In this document: piece by piece, positions 53,635 to 63,068 of the stretch
Position numbering within the stretch: the stretch's first letter is position 1
Layout of the letters: every line of letters begins with the position of its first letter
Assembly (NCBI RefSeq): GCF_025998815.1
Contig: NZ_AP026678.1
Coordinates: forward strand, 372,001 to 436,000
Reading direction: 5' to 3'
Length of the DNA stretch: 64,000 bases
Source: Ignavibacterium sp.
GTDB taxonomy: Bacteria; Bacteroidota; Ignavibacteria; Ignavibacteriales; Ignavibacteriaceae
The notes under the pieces: generated by a model
Seen by the model: only the letters and a program-made list of their open reading frames with translations
Told to the model about the DNA's origin: nothing
Databases searched by the model: none
Program-made: the position numbers and the translations under genes

Positions 53635-55286
53635 TTTTATCATTTACAGTCGGAATATTATTTCTGATTGGATGTGCAAATCAGTTACCTCCCGGAGGTG
53701 GTGATGTTGATACAACTCCACCTGAAATAATTGAATCTTATCCACCTGATGGAACTGTCAACTATAGTGAAAATTATTTCGAAGTTAAATTTTCTGAGTA
53801 TGTTGATAAACGAAGTTTCAGGGAAGCGATTTTTATTTCGCCGGCTGTTGAAGGAGAAATGGAAGTGGATTGGACTGGCCGGACTGCAACAGTAAGCTTT
53901 CCAAAAGGGTTCAAACCAAATTTAACTTATGTAATAAACATCGGAACAGATGTAGTTGACCTGAATAACAAAACCAGAATGTCTTCTTCTTTTACTTTAA
54001 CTTTTTCTACAGGCAATGAAATTGACAGAAGAAAGATCACAGGAAAAGTTTTCGGGAAAGACGCTGAAGGAACTTTGATTTATGCTTACAGAATTCAAGA
54101 CGACACCACAAATTATTTAAACTCCAAACCAATTTATATTTCTCAGGTTGGTAAAGATGGCACTTACAAACTCGATGGTTTGGCTTCAGCTGGCTACAGA
54201 ATATTTGCTGTGAAGGATCAATTCAAAGATTATTTATTTCAGGCAGAACAGGATTTGATTGGAATACCTTATCAGGATGTTTTTCTTTCAGAGAGTGATT
54301 CGTCCTTTGAAAGTTTAAATTATTTTCTCTTCAAAGCTGATACAAATAAACCTCGCTTGATGGAAGCGCTGATGACAGATGAGCGTCATATTCTTACAAA
54401 ATTTTCAGAAGAGATTGATACTTCATCAATAAAAGCTGATAACTTCAGAATTGTTGATTCCTTATCAATACTTGTTTCAAATGTTCTTTATGCATTCAGA
54501 AGCTTGAATAAGAAAGAAGAAATCGTACTTGTTCCCGAAGAAAAATTTAATCCATCAGATCAGCTATTTCTTGTTGCAGAAAATTTTTCTGACCTTGAAG
54601 GAAATAAAAATGAAACTGATAAAGTTTCGATAATTATCTCCGACAGAGTGGATACAAGTGCTATCAAATTAGTAAAAACGAATCCACAACCTAATTCAAA
54701 AATAGATTTTCTTGATCCTCAGATAATTGTTTATTTTGATGATGCATTCAATAAAGAAAGAATTGATAATTCAGTTCAACTCAAAGATTCTTTGGGAAAT
54801 AAAATTCCGCTTAGTTTTTCATTTCCTGATGATGCAACTTTATTAATTAAACCATTAGTGAAACTTAAACCTGATTACAATTTCACTCTGAACATTGATT
54901 TAAATTATTTTGAAGATGCGAACGGAAATAAAATTGATTCTGTTTATCAACTCAAGTTTTCAACTTTAAGTGGTCTCGAATTCACAGGTGTAAGCGGTAA
55001 AGTAACTGTTCAGGATAGTAGTCTGGTCCTGGTTTTAGAAAGCACTAATAATCCGGATAAAAAATATTTTCAGAGAGTTAATTCGAGTTCTGGTTTTTCT
55101 TTTGAACGAATTGAAGCAGGCACTTACCGGCTTTGGGCATTTGAAGATAAAAACAATGATGGTAAATATGATTACGGCTGGTTTGCACCGTTCAGATTTT
55201 CTGAGAAATTTTATGCCTATCCTGATGAATTAAATTTGCGACCAAGATGGACTTTAACAGATTTACTCTTTCAGATTGAGAAGTAA
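53613..55286 (+). CDS. Ig-like domain lipoprotein
   Basis: 557 residues. A signal peptide with lipobox LIGC followed by NQLPPGGGDVDTTPPEIIES, the usual start of a Bacteroidota lipoprotein group. SbsA Ig-like domains appear near residues 30-130 (VNYSENYFEVKFSEYVDKRS, TFSTGNEIDRR) and again near 330-430 (IDFLDPQIIVYFDDAFNKER). The C-terminal region has GTYRLWAFEDKNNDGKYDYG, a calcium-like Asp/Asn loop. Outer-membrane anchored, function unknown. Confidence 0.85.
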   Translation: MVKSAKIILSFTVGILFLIGCANQLPPGGGDVDTTPPEIIESYPPDGTVNYSENYFEVKFSEYVDKRSFREAIFISPAVEGEMEVDWTGRTATVSFPKGFKPNLTYVINIGTDVVDLNNKTRMSSSFTLTFSTGNEIDRRKITGKVFGKDAEGTLIYAYRIQDDTTNYLNSKPIYISQVGKDGTYKLDGLASAGYRIFAVKDQFKDYLFQAEQDLIGIPYQDVFLSESDSSFESLNYFLFKADTNKPRLMEALMTDERHILTKFSEEIDTSSIKADNFRIVDSLSILVSNVLYAFRSLNKKEEIVLVPEEKFNPSDQLFLVAENFSDLEGNKNETDKVSIIISDRVDTSAIKLVKTNPQPNSKIDFLDPQIIVYFDDAFNKERIDNSVQLKDSLGNKIPLSFSFPDDATLLIKPLVKLKPDYNFTLNIDLNYFEDANGNKIDSVYQLKFSTLSGLEFTGVSGKVTVQDSSLVLVLESTNNPDKKYFQRVNSSSGFSFERIEAGTYRLWAFEDKNNDGKYDYGWFAPFRFSEKFYAYPDELNLRPRWTLTDLLFQIEK

Positions 55287-55287
55287 G

Positions 55288-56529
55288 TTATTGTTTACTG
55301 AAAATTACTTCACCATTCTTAATTGTCATACAGTTAAGGTTTCTTCCAACACTATAAATGATATCTGAATAATCATTTGTATTGAAAACCGAAAAATCAG
55401 CTTTCTTACCAATCTCTATTGAACCAACCGATTCATTCACTGTTAAAGATTTTGCTGCATTGATTGTTACTGCATTAATCACTTCTTCAATTTTCATCTT
55501 CATTTTTAATGCTGCAATCTGCATTATCAAATGAAAATTAATTATGTGTGATGAACCCGGGTTGTAGTCAGTAGAGAGTGCGACAACAGCACCGGAATCA
55601 ATAAGCTTTCTTGCTGGTGCAAACTGATAATTCAAAAAGAATGAAACGCCGGGAAGTAAATCACAAACAATATCTGCAGAAGTTAACTTGGGAATGTCCT
55701 CCTCATTTAACACTTCAAGATGGTCAACGCTTACAGCATTATGCTTTAATGCTAAATCAATTCCACCAATGTTGTTAAATTGTTCTGTGTGAAGTTTGAG
55801 TTTTAGTCCGTGTTCCGTTGCTACTGAAAAAATTAAATCAACTTCTTCAGCACTGAAAGCTGTTGACTCACAAAATGCATCGCAAAACTCAGCAAGATTA
55901 TTTTTAGCAATATGAGGAATCATCTTTTGAGTTATTTCTTCTAAATAACCTTTGTGATTTGCTCTAAGCTCTTTTGGATATGTATGCGCACCAAGAAAAG
56001 TTGGAATAATATCAATCGGATAAATTTCATCAAGAATTTTTATTGCGTGCAGAAGTTTAATCTCGTTTTCAAAATCAAGTCCATATCCGCTTTTAATTTC
56101 TAATGTTGTTATTCCCTGAGAAATAAACTCTTCAATTCTCGGTTTAATCAGTTCAACAAGCGCTGGCAAAGGCGTTTCTCTGACAGCATTAACTGTTCTA
56201 AGAATTCCACCACCTTTAGCAGCAATTTCCTCATAATGAACTCCATCCAGTTTCATCTTAAATTCATCTGCTCTTGAGCCGGCAAATGCAGTGTGTGTAT
56301 GACATTCAACCAATCCGGGCAGAATAATTTTATTTCTTAAATCAATTACTTCATAACTTGACGGATTCTTAATGCTTTGAACTGGAACAATATCTTTTAT
56401 CAAATCATTTTCAATTACTATCGTGTGAGATGTAAGAATCTCGAGCTCAGATTGTTCTTTACCTTTCTTGAAATTTTTTCCGTTTGTATTGCAGGTAACA
56501 ATTTGTTCTGCGTTGGTGAGAAGTTTCAT
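55288..56529 (-). CDS. hutI: Imidazolonepropionase
   Basis: 413 residues of the amidohydrolase fold. The metal site GLVECHTHTAFAGSRADEF at residues ~73-91, then AKGGGILRTVNAVRET, EIKSGYGLDFENEI, LHTEQFNNIGGIDLA, SVDHLEVLNEEDIPKL and LSTDYNPGSSHIIN. It opens the ring of imidazolonepropionate in histidine degradation. Other hut genes are not in the window. It is convergent with the lipoprotein gene with one base between stops. Confidence 0.95.
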   Translation of the reverse strand: MKLLTNAEQIVTCNTNGKNFKKGKEQSELEILTSHTIVIENDLIKDIVPVQSIKNPSSYEVIDLRNKIILPGLVECHTHTAFAGSRADEFKMKLDGVHYEEIAAKGGGILRTVNAVRETPLPALVELIKPRIEEFISQGITTLEIKSGYGLDFENEIKLLHAIKILDEIYPIDIIPTFLGAHTYPKELRANHKGYLEEITQKMIPHIAKNNLAEFCDAFCESTAFSAEEVDLIFSVATEHGLKLKLHTEQFNNIGGIDLALKHNAVSVDHLEVLNEEDIPKLTSADIVCDLLPGVSFFLNYQFAPARKLIDSGAVVALSTDYNPGSSHIINFHLIMQIAALKMKMKIEEVINAVTINAAKSLTVNESVGSIEIGKKADFSVFNTNDYSDIIYSVGRNLNCMTIKNGEVIFSKQ

Positions 56530-56532
56530 CTG

Positions 56533-57084
56533 TTACTCAAATAAATTTATTGTGCTTTTCACAACTTTTGAATCAGCATATCCAAGCTGATTAAGTTTGA
56601 ATCGTAAAGAATTTGCTTCATCAGAAGTTTTAAAGTCACCGAGAAGAATTTTATAAAATGGAGGTTCAAACACTGAATAAATCTCGTTACTTCCTTTAAT
56701 TGCTTTTAACTCTTCTTGGATTTTATTGGCTTCATCCAAATCATCTGTGGCAATAACCTGAACTCTGAAACCATTCGTTGTTCCTTTAATCTTTTTTGTT
56801 CTGTTGGAAGCACTTTCTTTAACATTGTACTGATACCAGATTTCATTCGAAGCATTGCTAATTTCTACTTTTTTCTCTGGAAGATTAATTACTGTTCTGA
56901 AAGGAGTTATATCGAATTTTTCGTCATACTTCAAAGGTTCTTTTTTAATTTCTGTTTCGTTTACAGTATCAGAAGGTTTTTTATCTTTTTCTTCGTAACG
57001 GACTGTCGGTTGAGCACTGCAATAAGTAAGAATTAAGATTAAAGTTGATGATATGAGTGCATAAATCAAATCTATCTTTTTCAT
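56533..57084 (-). CDS. SPOR-domain lipoprotein
   Basis: 183 residues. N-terminal hydrophobic segment ending LTYC, a likely lipobox, then a charged linker. Residues ~105-178 match a SPOR peptidoglycan-binding domain: GFRVQVIATDDLDEANKIQE, FYKILLGDFKTSDEANSLRF. It may bind denuded glycan at the septum. Immediately upstream of hutI on the same strand. Confidence 0.85.
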   Translation of the reverse strand: MKKIDLIYALISSTLILILTYCSAQPTVRYEEKDKKPSDTVNETEIKKEPLKYDEKFDITPFRTVINLPEKKVEISNASNEIWYQYNVKESASNRTKKIKGTTNGFRVQVIATDDLDEANKIQEELKAIKGSNEIYSVFEPPFYKILLGDFKTSDEANSLRFKLNQLGYADSKVVKSTINLFE

Positions 57085-57136
57085 TTAAACCTCATTAACC
57101 GTTTTATGAGAGCAAAACATCTTATTAGCAAATTTT

Positions 57137-57167
57137 TTGAGAAAGAAAGCATCTTTGTGTAAATTTG
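57137..57167 (+). promoter_or_regulatory. Bacteroidota-type promoter of glgA
   Basis: TTG at 57137-57139, 20 bases, TAAATTTG at 57160-57167; gene start 26 bases further. Confidence 0.7.
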
Positions 57168-57193
57168 CGTAACAATTTTAAAGAATTTTTACT

Positions 57194-58690
57194 ATGGCAG
57201 CAAGAAGATTAAGAATTTTATTCGTCTCATCAGAAGTAGTTCCTTTTGTAAAGACTGGTGGCTTGGCAGATGTTTCATCAGCTTTACCAAAAAAACTCAC
57301 TGAACTTGGTCACGAAGTTAGAATAATCCTTCCAAAGTATGGTGCAGTTGACGAAAGAAAATTTAAAATTCACGATATTGTAAGATTAAAAGATATTGTT
57401 GTAAAAGTAGGCGAGAAGGAAGTTATATTTTCACTCAAATCTTGTTTCCTTCCTGGTATAAGAACCAGAGTACAAATTTACTTTTTAGACAATCAGGAAT
57501 ATTTCGGTAGCAGAAATAGTCTTTACATTGATCCAATCACAGGAAAAGATTATCCTGATAATGATGAAAGATTTATCATTCTTAATCGTGCAGTAATTGA
57601 ATTAATTATCAGACTTGGTTGGTTTCCCGATGTAATTCATTTGAATGATTGGCAATGCGGATTAGCTCCTGCATATATTAAAACATTATATAAAGATACC
57701 CCTGGTTTTGATAAACTTAAAACACTGTTTACTATTCACAATCTTGCTTATCAGGGAACATTTTCGCCATCAGTTTTTAATAAAACAGGTTTGCCAGAAG
57801 AATTGAATTCAGATAAGAAGGGAATTATTCACAAAGGTAAATTGAATTTTATGAAATCCGGTTTACTTTTCTCGGATGTAATCAATACTGTAAGTGAAAC
57901 CTATGCGAAAGAGATTAGCACGAAAGAAGAATATGGCGAAGGACTTAAAGACATTCTCGCGAAAAGAAAAGATAAATTATTCGGAATAATGAATGGAATA
58001 GATACCAACATCTGGCATCCTGAAAATGATAAACTTATTCCTGTTAAATACTCAATCAAGAATCTCGAAAAGAAAATTGAGAATAAAAAACATTTACTTG
58101 AAAGATTTGGTTTACCATTCGATGAAAAAATTCCGGTTGTTTCTGTAATCAGTCGTTTATACGATGCGAAGGGAATTGATCTGATTCAGAAGGCTTTCCC
58201 TGATTTAATGAAGATGGATTTGCAATTCATATTACTTGGTACAGGCGATTATAAATATCATACTTTTTTTGATAAGATGGCAATGAAATATCCAAAGAAG
58301 TTTGCCTGTTATCTTGGATTCAGTGATGAATTGGCTCATTTGATTGAAGCTGGTTCTGATATGTTTTTAATGCCTTCAAAATATGAACCTTGTGGATTGA
58401 ACCAAATGTATAGTCAGGTTTACGGAACTGTTCCTATCGTAAGAGAAACTGGTGGACTTGCTGATACTGTAAAACGATTTGATGAGAAGACTGAAGAAGG
58501 AACCGGTTTTATGTTCAGGAAATATGATGCAAAAGATATGTTATCTGAAATTAAAAGAGCATTGAAGATTTTTGCTGATCAAAAGCTCTGGCAGAAAATT
58601 CAGAAAGCCGGAATGAAAGAAGATTTCAGTTGGGATAAATCAGCTAAAAGTTATATCGAGCTTTATAAAACAATTCTTGCCGAAGATTAA
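57194..58690 (+). CDS. glgA: Glycogen synthase (ADP-glucose)
   Basis: 498 residues of the GT5 family. The donor-binding KTGGLADVSSALPKKL starts at residue 20; VIHLNDWQCGLAPAYIKT, TIHNLAYQGTFSP and IMNGIDTNIWHPENDKL follow; the C-terminal domain has MPSKYEPCGLNQMYSQVYGT and RETGGLADTV. It extends alpha-1,4-glucan. It has its own promoter and precedes gmhB by three bases. Confidence 0.95.
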   Translation: MAARRLRILFVSSEVVPFVKTGGLADVSSALPKKLTELGHEVRIILPKYGAVDERKFKIHDIVRLKDIVVKVGEKEVIFSLKSCFLPGIRTRVQIYFLDNQEYFGSRNSLYIDPITGKDYPDNDERFIILNRAVIELIIRLGWFPDVIHLNDWQCGLAPAYIKTLYKDTPGFDKLKTLFTIHNLAYQGTFSPSVFNKTGLPEELNSDKKGIIHKGKLNFMKSGLLFSDVINTVSETYAKEISTKEEYGEGLKDILAKRKDKLFGIMNGIDTNIWHPENDKLIPVKYSIKNLEKKIENKKHLLERFGLPFDEKIPVVSVISRLYDAKGIDLIQKAFPDLMKMDLQFILLGTGDYKYHTFFDKMAMKYPKKFACYLGFSDELAHLIEAGSDMFLMPSKYEPCGLNQMYSQVYGTVPIVRETGGLADTVKRFDEKTEEGTGFMFRKYDAKDMLSEIKRALKIFADQKLWQKIQKAGMKEDFSWDKSAKSYIELYKTILAED

Positions 58691-58693
58691 AAT

Positions 58694-59281
58694 TTGAAAT
58701 CGAACAGAGCCATTTTTCTTGATCGTGACGGTACCTTGAATGATGATCCTGGTTATCTTGGTGATCCCGAACAAGTTGTTTTGCTGCCAACCGTGGGTGA
58801 AGCGCTTAGTATTCTGAAAAATCAATTTAATTTTTTGTTAATCGTTGTTTCCAATCAATCTGGTGTTGCAAGGGGATTGATAACTGAAGAAGATGTTAAA
58901 AATGTTAACAAACGAATCAACGAACTTCTTTCAAATTATAATGTAAGCATTGATGAATTTTACTATTGCACAACTCATCCGGACTTTAACTCTGATGAAG
59001 AATGTCAGTGCAGAAAACCTTCACCCAAAATGCTGATAGACGCGTCTGAAAAATTTGATGTAGATTTAACTAAAAGCTACCTGATTGGTGATAATGTTGC
59101 TGATATAGAAAGTGCATTTAATGCTGGTTGTAAGGCAATATTGGTTAAAACAGGTTATGGACTGGAAAGCATTAATGTGTTGCAAAAGCAAAATAAATTT
59201 CCCAGCTTTGTTGCCGAAAATTTAATGGATGCTGCTAATTTTATTATTAAAGATATTTCCGGAGAAAAAATTGGTTTATAA
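58694..59281 (+). CDS. gmhB: D,D-heptose 1,7-bisphosphate phosphatase
   Basis: 195 residues from TTG 58694, a HAD-III enzyme. FLDRDGTLNDDPGYL (the catalytic Asp pair), then the zinc loop YCTTHPDFNSDEECQCRKPS with Cys/His/Cys/Cys, and IGDNVADIESAFNAGCKAIL. It removes phosphate from heptose bisphosphate in ADP-heptose synthesis for LPS. Histidinol-phosphatase is the main alternative. Its end overlaps the next gene. Confidence 0.9.
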   Translation: MKSNRAIFLDRDGTLNDDPGYLGDPEQVVLLPTVGEALSILKNQFNFLLIVVSNQSGVARGLITEEDVKNVNKRINELLSNYNVSIDEFYYCTTHPDFNSDEECQCRKPSPKMLIDASEKFDVDLTKSYLIGDNVADIESAFNAGCKAILVKTGYGLESINVLQKQNKFPSFVAENLMDAANFIIKDISGEKIGL

Positions 59282-60458
59282 AAGAATTCTGATTTTAATT
59301 ATTGCTGTGTTTTCGTTCTTCTTAATTCCTTCTTGCAGTGATACTCCAACTGATTTGGGTTCGGATTTACTTAATCCAGATTTAATTGGTGTTTTAAGTT
59401 TTGACTCTCAAAAAGATTCTGCTTTTCAATCGAGCTACTCGTTTAAAAAGGTTATTAAGCTCGGAGGTGCTTCAAGAATTTTAATTGGCAAAGCTGATAA
59501 CCTTACTGCACACGCTTTATTTGTGTTTACATTTAATCTTTCAGATTCACTTAAACAATTAATCAGAAACGATAGCTTGAATATTTTATCTGCAAAAGTT
59601 GAACTTACACCGGATTATGTATTCGGAGATTCCAATGCAACTTTTGATTATACTGTTCACAAGATAAATTCAGAATGGGTGTCAGCTTCTTTTACTGCTG
59701 ATTCATTTCTCTCAACAAAATTTAATTATGAACCAGGCGATTTAAGTTCTAATCGAACAGCAACAGATTCATTATATTATTTTAATATTGATCCGAATAT
59801 TGTCAAAGATTGGATGAAAAGTCAGGTAGATACTGCTTTGGCAAAAAATAACGGAATTCTTATTTCTCCAACCGCAACAACAAATAAAATTATCGGATTT
59901 GTTGCCTTCAATCCTGAGATTTCAAATGATACAAAAGTTAAAGCAGTGATTCAGAAAGTGGGTACAACAAGACAGGATACTATTACAGCATTTGTCTTAT
60001 CTGATGTGCATGTAATTCTTGGAGAAAATACTGTTTCGCCAGAAAAAATGATTGTGCAAGCAGGAGTTGTAAGTAATTCTTATCTCTATTTTGATTTGAG
60101 TAAAATTCCTGATAAGGCAGTTATAAATTATGCTAAGCTTTCTGTTGAACTGGATTCAACTGAATCGAAATTTGGAAGTGGATATACAAATTCACTTACT
60201 GCATTTTTAGTTACAAACTCTGATTCTCTGAAAATAGATGAAACCACTTCAGAATCACTATTCAAAAATGGTAAACGCTACGAAGGCAACCTTTCTGCGT
60301 TTGTAAGATATTGGTTAAATCAAAAAGATAATCAGGGAATTGTAATTAAAGCTGGTAATGAATTAGCAGGAGTTGAAAAATTTGTTTTAAAGGGAAGTAC
60401 TTATCCGGTTTACGAAGAACGTCCAAAACTCGAAATTGTTTATACAGTGAGAAAATAG
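59271..60458 (+). CDS. Secreted/lipid-anchored protein of unknown function
   Basis: TTG 59271, with GGAG at 59261-59264, gives 395 residues starting LVYKRILILIIAVFSFFLIP followed by a lipobox-like PSC. An upstream ATG at 59229 lacks such a site. The body is beta-rich with repeating ILSAKVELT and YAKLSVELDS-like strands, suggesting two DNRLRE-like all-beta domains. Its start overlaps gmhB. No enzymatic motif. Function not recognised. Confidence 0.7.
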   Translation: MVYKRILILIIAVFSFFLIPSCSDTPTDLGSDLLNPDLIGVLSFDSQKDSAFQSSYSFKKVIKLGGASRILIGKADNLTAHALFVFTFNLSDSLKQLIRNDSLNILSAKVELTPDYVFGDSNATFDYTVHKINSEWVSASFTADSFLSTKFNYEPGDLSSNRTATDSLYYFNIDPNIVKDWMKSQVDTALAKNNGILISPTATTNKIIGFVAFNPEISNDTKVKAVIQKVGTTRQDTITAFVLSDVHVILGENTVSPEKMIVQAGVVSNSYLYFDLSKIPDKAVINYAKLSVELDSTESKFGSGYTNSLTAFLVTNSDSLKIDETTSESLFKNGKRYEGNLSAFVRYWLNQKDNQGIVIKAGNELAGVEKFVLKGSTYPVYEERPKLEIVYTVRK

Positions 60459-60459
60459 T

Positions 60460-61701
60460 ATGAAGTTTAATTTAGTTTTAATTTTTCTTTTATTATCATC
60501 AATTGTTTATTCGCAAAGTAGCTCTCCCTACACAAGATATGGAATTGGAGATTTAAAGTATTCTTTTTCTGCAAGACAACAGGGAATGGGACAATTAGGA
60601 GTTTCTCTTTTAGATAAAGCGCATATTTCAACAACTAACCCTGCAAGCTGGTCTGATTTTAATCGAACACGAATTGAATTTGGTCTTGCCTACAACGGAG
60701 TTTCAATTGCAAATAGTAGCACAAGTTATTATACCGCAGAAACAGAGATTGAAGGTTTCACATTTGGTTTCCCTGTTAGTACAGAATATGGAATTGGTAT
60801 TGCTGCGGGACTTATTCCTTATTCGAGAATCAGTTACAAAGCTGTACAAAATTTTCAAAGCAGTGATACATTAATTTCTGATTATTCCATTAATTATGAA
60901 GGCAAAGGCGGATTATCAAAATTATTCATTGGTTCATCTTACAGATTACCATTTAATTTTTCTTTAGGTGCAACACTTGATTACTATTTTGGCAATCTTA
61001 ATTATTATTCCACACTCAGTTTCAAAAACGATAATAATTACACTGCAGAATATAATTTATCCTACAGACCTACCGGATTCGGAACTACAGTTGGTTTTAT
61101 CTCCTCCAATCTTAATGAAATTCTGAAAACTGACTTTTTATCAGATATAAGATTAGGTGGTTCAGTTAATTACATATCAAAACTTGATACCGATACAATA
61201 TTGACAACTACTTCGTCCATTTTGGTGGACACGATTGCACAATCAAGAACAAAAATTGAAGTCCCGCTTCGCTTAAATCTTGGATTAAGTTTTATTTTTG
61301 GTAAAAACTATTTGGTTACAATTGACTATTCAGCTCAGAATTTTAGTAATTTTAAAATTGCCGGCATTCAGAATACTCAATTAAGAGACGGTTTTAAGTT
61401 TAGCACGGGATTTGAGTTCATTCCAACGCAACAGTTGGGGATGTCGTTCTGGGAACGAGTTAACTGGAGAGTTGGTTTAAGTTATGAACAAACACCATAT
61501 TATTTTAAGAATACAGGAATAAATCAATATAGTGTTTATGCAGGAGTGACTCTTCCTCTCGGAATAGATAATTCAGTTGATATTGCATTGCAATATGCTA
61601 TGAGAGGAACAACAGAAAATAATTTGTTAAAAGAAAATTTTATTAAACTAAATTTGGGAATCAGTTTCGGAGAACTCTGGTTCTTAAGTTATGAAAAATA
61701 G
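60460..61701 (+). CDS. Outer-membrane beta-barrel protein, FadL-like
   Basis: 413 residues. A signal peptide ends IVYSQ; the mature start SSSPYTRYGIGDLKYSFSAR and RQQGMGQLGVSL is characteristic of Bacteroidota outer-membrane transport proteins. Alternating strand pattern to the end (FIKLNLGISFGELWFLSYEK). It may transport hydrophobic compounds. Starts one base after the previous stop. Confidence 0.75.
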   Translation: MKFNLVLIFLLLSSIVYSQSSSPYTRYGIGDLKYSFSARQQGMGQLGVSLLDKAHISTTNPASWSDFNRTRIEFGLAYNGVSIANSSTSYYTAETEIEGFTFGFPVSTEYGIGIAAGLIPYSRISYKAVQNFQSSDTLISDYSINYEGKGGLSKLFIGSSYRLPFNFSLGATLDYYFGNLNYYSTLSFKNDNNYTAEYNLSYRPTGFGTTVGFISSNLNEILKTDFLSDIRLGGSVNYISKLDTDTILTTTSSILVDTIAQSRTKIEVPLRLNLGLSFIFGKNYLVTIDYSAQNFSNFKIAGIQNTQLRDGFKFSTGFEFIPTQQLGMSFWERVNWRVGLSYEQTPYYFKNTGINQYSVYAGVTLPLGIDNSVDIALQYAMRGTTENNLLKENFIKLNLGISFGELWFLSYEK

Positions 61702-61729
61702 TAAGTTAAATAATTAAAGGAATAAGAAA

Positions 61730-62971
61730 GTGAAAAGATTTACTTTAATTGCCGTTTTAACCGTGTTAATTGCTGGTGGAGCAATTAGTAAAGCTCTTGC
61801 TCAACAACCTGACTCAATAAAAGTACTTGAGTACTACAGTCTGTTCTCAGAGTATCATAAGAATAAAGATTATGCTAGCGCAGTTCCTTATGGTTGGAAA
61901 GTGATTGAAATTGCTCCTGTTAAATTTGCTAAATGGATATTCTATAAGATGGAAGATTGTCTATGGTATCTGCACGATTCTTCAAACATTTCTCTTGACG
62001 AGAAAAAAGCAATCAATGATACAATTCTTTATTTTTATGATTTGGCTTTGAAATACAGACCTGAAGACAAGGCATATTTTCAGGTTCGTAAAACTTTTGT
62101 TGCTGAAACCTGGTTGAATATGAATCCTGATGAAGTTATTAAGATGTATGAGCAAGCATTCGAATGGGATAAAGATTTATCATCTTATTGGTATAACAGA
62201 TTAGGTCAGCTTTATGTTGCTAATGCAAATGATACCAATGATTACAAACTAAAAGCAATTGATCTTTATAATATGCTCTCTGAAAGAGAACCTGATAACA
62301 CAACCTGGGTTGAAATACTTGAATCATTAGTAGAAAATATTGATGAACTTGTACAGATTACCAAGAAAAACTGGGAAGCAAATAAAGATGATCTTTCAAG
62401 AGCCTGGAAATATGCTTCAACAGCAATCAGAGCAAAGGATTATAATGAAGCAATTATTCCATTGGAATTTCTTGTTCAGAAATCTCCTGAAACAATAAAC
62501 TACTGGAATCAGCTTGCAACTGCATATCAGAAAACGGATCAGCTTAATAAAGCTGAAGGTGCTTTCAAAAAATTAATTCAGCTTGAACCTGATAAGAAAG
62601 AACATTATCTGAATTTAGGAATTGTTTATAAAGATCAGGGTAAATTTGCTGCTGCAAGAACTCAATTCCAGATTGCAAGTGAAAAGGGAAATGGCTGGGC
62701 ATTACCAATTTATTACGAAGGATTTTTGTACGAACAGGCAGCACGCTCTTGCAGTGATTTTGATGCAAAAGTAGTTTTCTTACTTGCTCAACAAACTTAC
62801 AGAAAAGCATTATCTATGGATCCTTCTTTGGATATGGCAAGAGAAAGAATAAATGCACTTGCAGGCGCTGTTCCAACTAAGGAAGATTACTTCTTCAGAA
62901 AGCTAAAATCAGGTGATACAATTCCAATCACTTGTGTGGGCTGGATTGGCAAATCGGTTACTGTACCATAA
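61730..62971 (+). CDS. Periplasmic tetratricopeptide-repeat protein
   Basis: 413 residues from GTG 61730, with AAGGA upstream. A signal peptide ending SKALAQ. Repeats of about 34 residues, e.g. WNQLATAYQKTDQLNKAEGA, LNLGIVYKDQGKFAAARTQF, form the middle and C-terminal part, an adapter-type fold. It follows two envelope genes on the same strand. Partner not known. Confidence 0.8.
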   Translation: MKRFTLIAVLTVLIAGGAISKALAQQPDSIKVLEYYSLFSEYHKNKDYASAVPYGWKVIEIAPVKFAKWIFYKMEDCLWYLHDSSNISLDEKKAINDTILYFYDLALKYRPEDKAYFQVRKTFVAETWLNMNPDEVIKMYEQAFEWDKDLSSYWYNRLGQLYVANANDTNDYKLKAIDLYNMLSEREPDNTTWVEILESLVENIDELVQITKKNWEANKDDLSRAWKYASTAIRAKDYNEAIIPLEFLVQKSPETINYWNQLATAYQKTDQLNKAEGAFKKLIQLEPDKKEHYLNLGIVYKDQGKFAAARTQFQIASEKGNGWALPIYYEGFLYEQAARSCSDFDAKVVFLLAQQTYRKALSMDPSLDMARERINALAGAVPTKEDYFFRKLKSGDTIPITCVGWIGKSVTVP

Positions 62972-62995
62972 AACACAACAGAGATTCATTGAAGG

Positions 62996-63034
62996 AAAGG
63001 TTTCTTGAGAATTCAGGAAACCTTTTCTATTTTT
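62996..63034 (+). terminator. Terminator after the TPR gene
   Basis: AAAGGTTTC (62996-63004) pairs with GAAACCTTT (63017-63025), then TCTATTTTT. The loop and tail overlap the glyA promoter. Confidence 0.8.
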
Positions 63035-63035
63035 G
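63005..63035 (+). promoter_or_regulatory. Bacteroidota-type promoter of glyA
   Basis: TTG at 63005-63007, 20 bases, TATTTTTG at 63028-63035; the TTG lies in the loop of the preceding terminator. The gene starts 33 bases further. Confidence 0.65.
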
Positions 63036-63068
63036 ATTAACAATATTTAATAAAAATTCTGAAAAATT

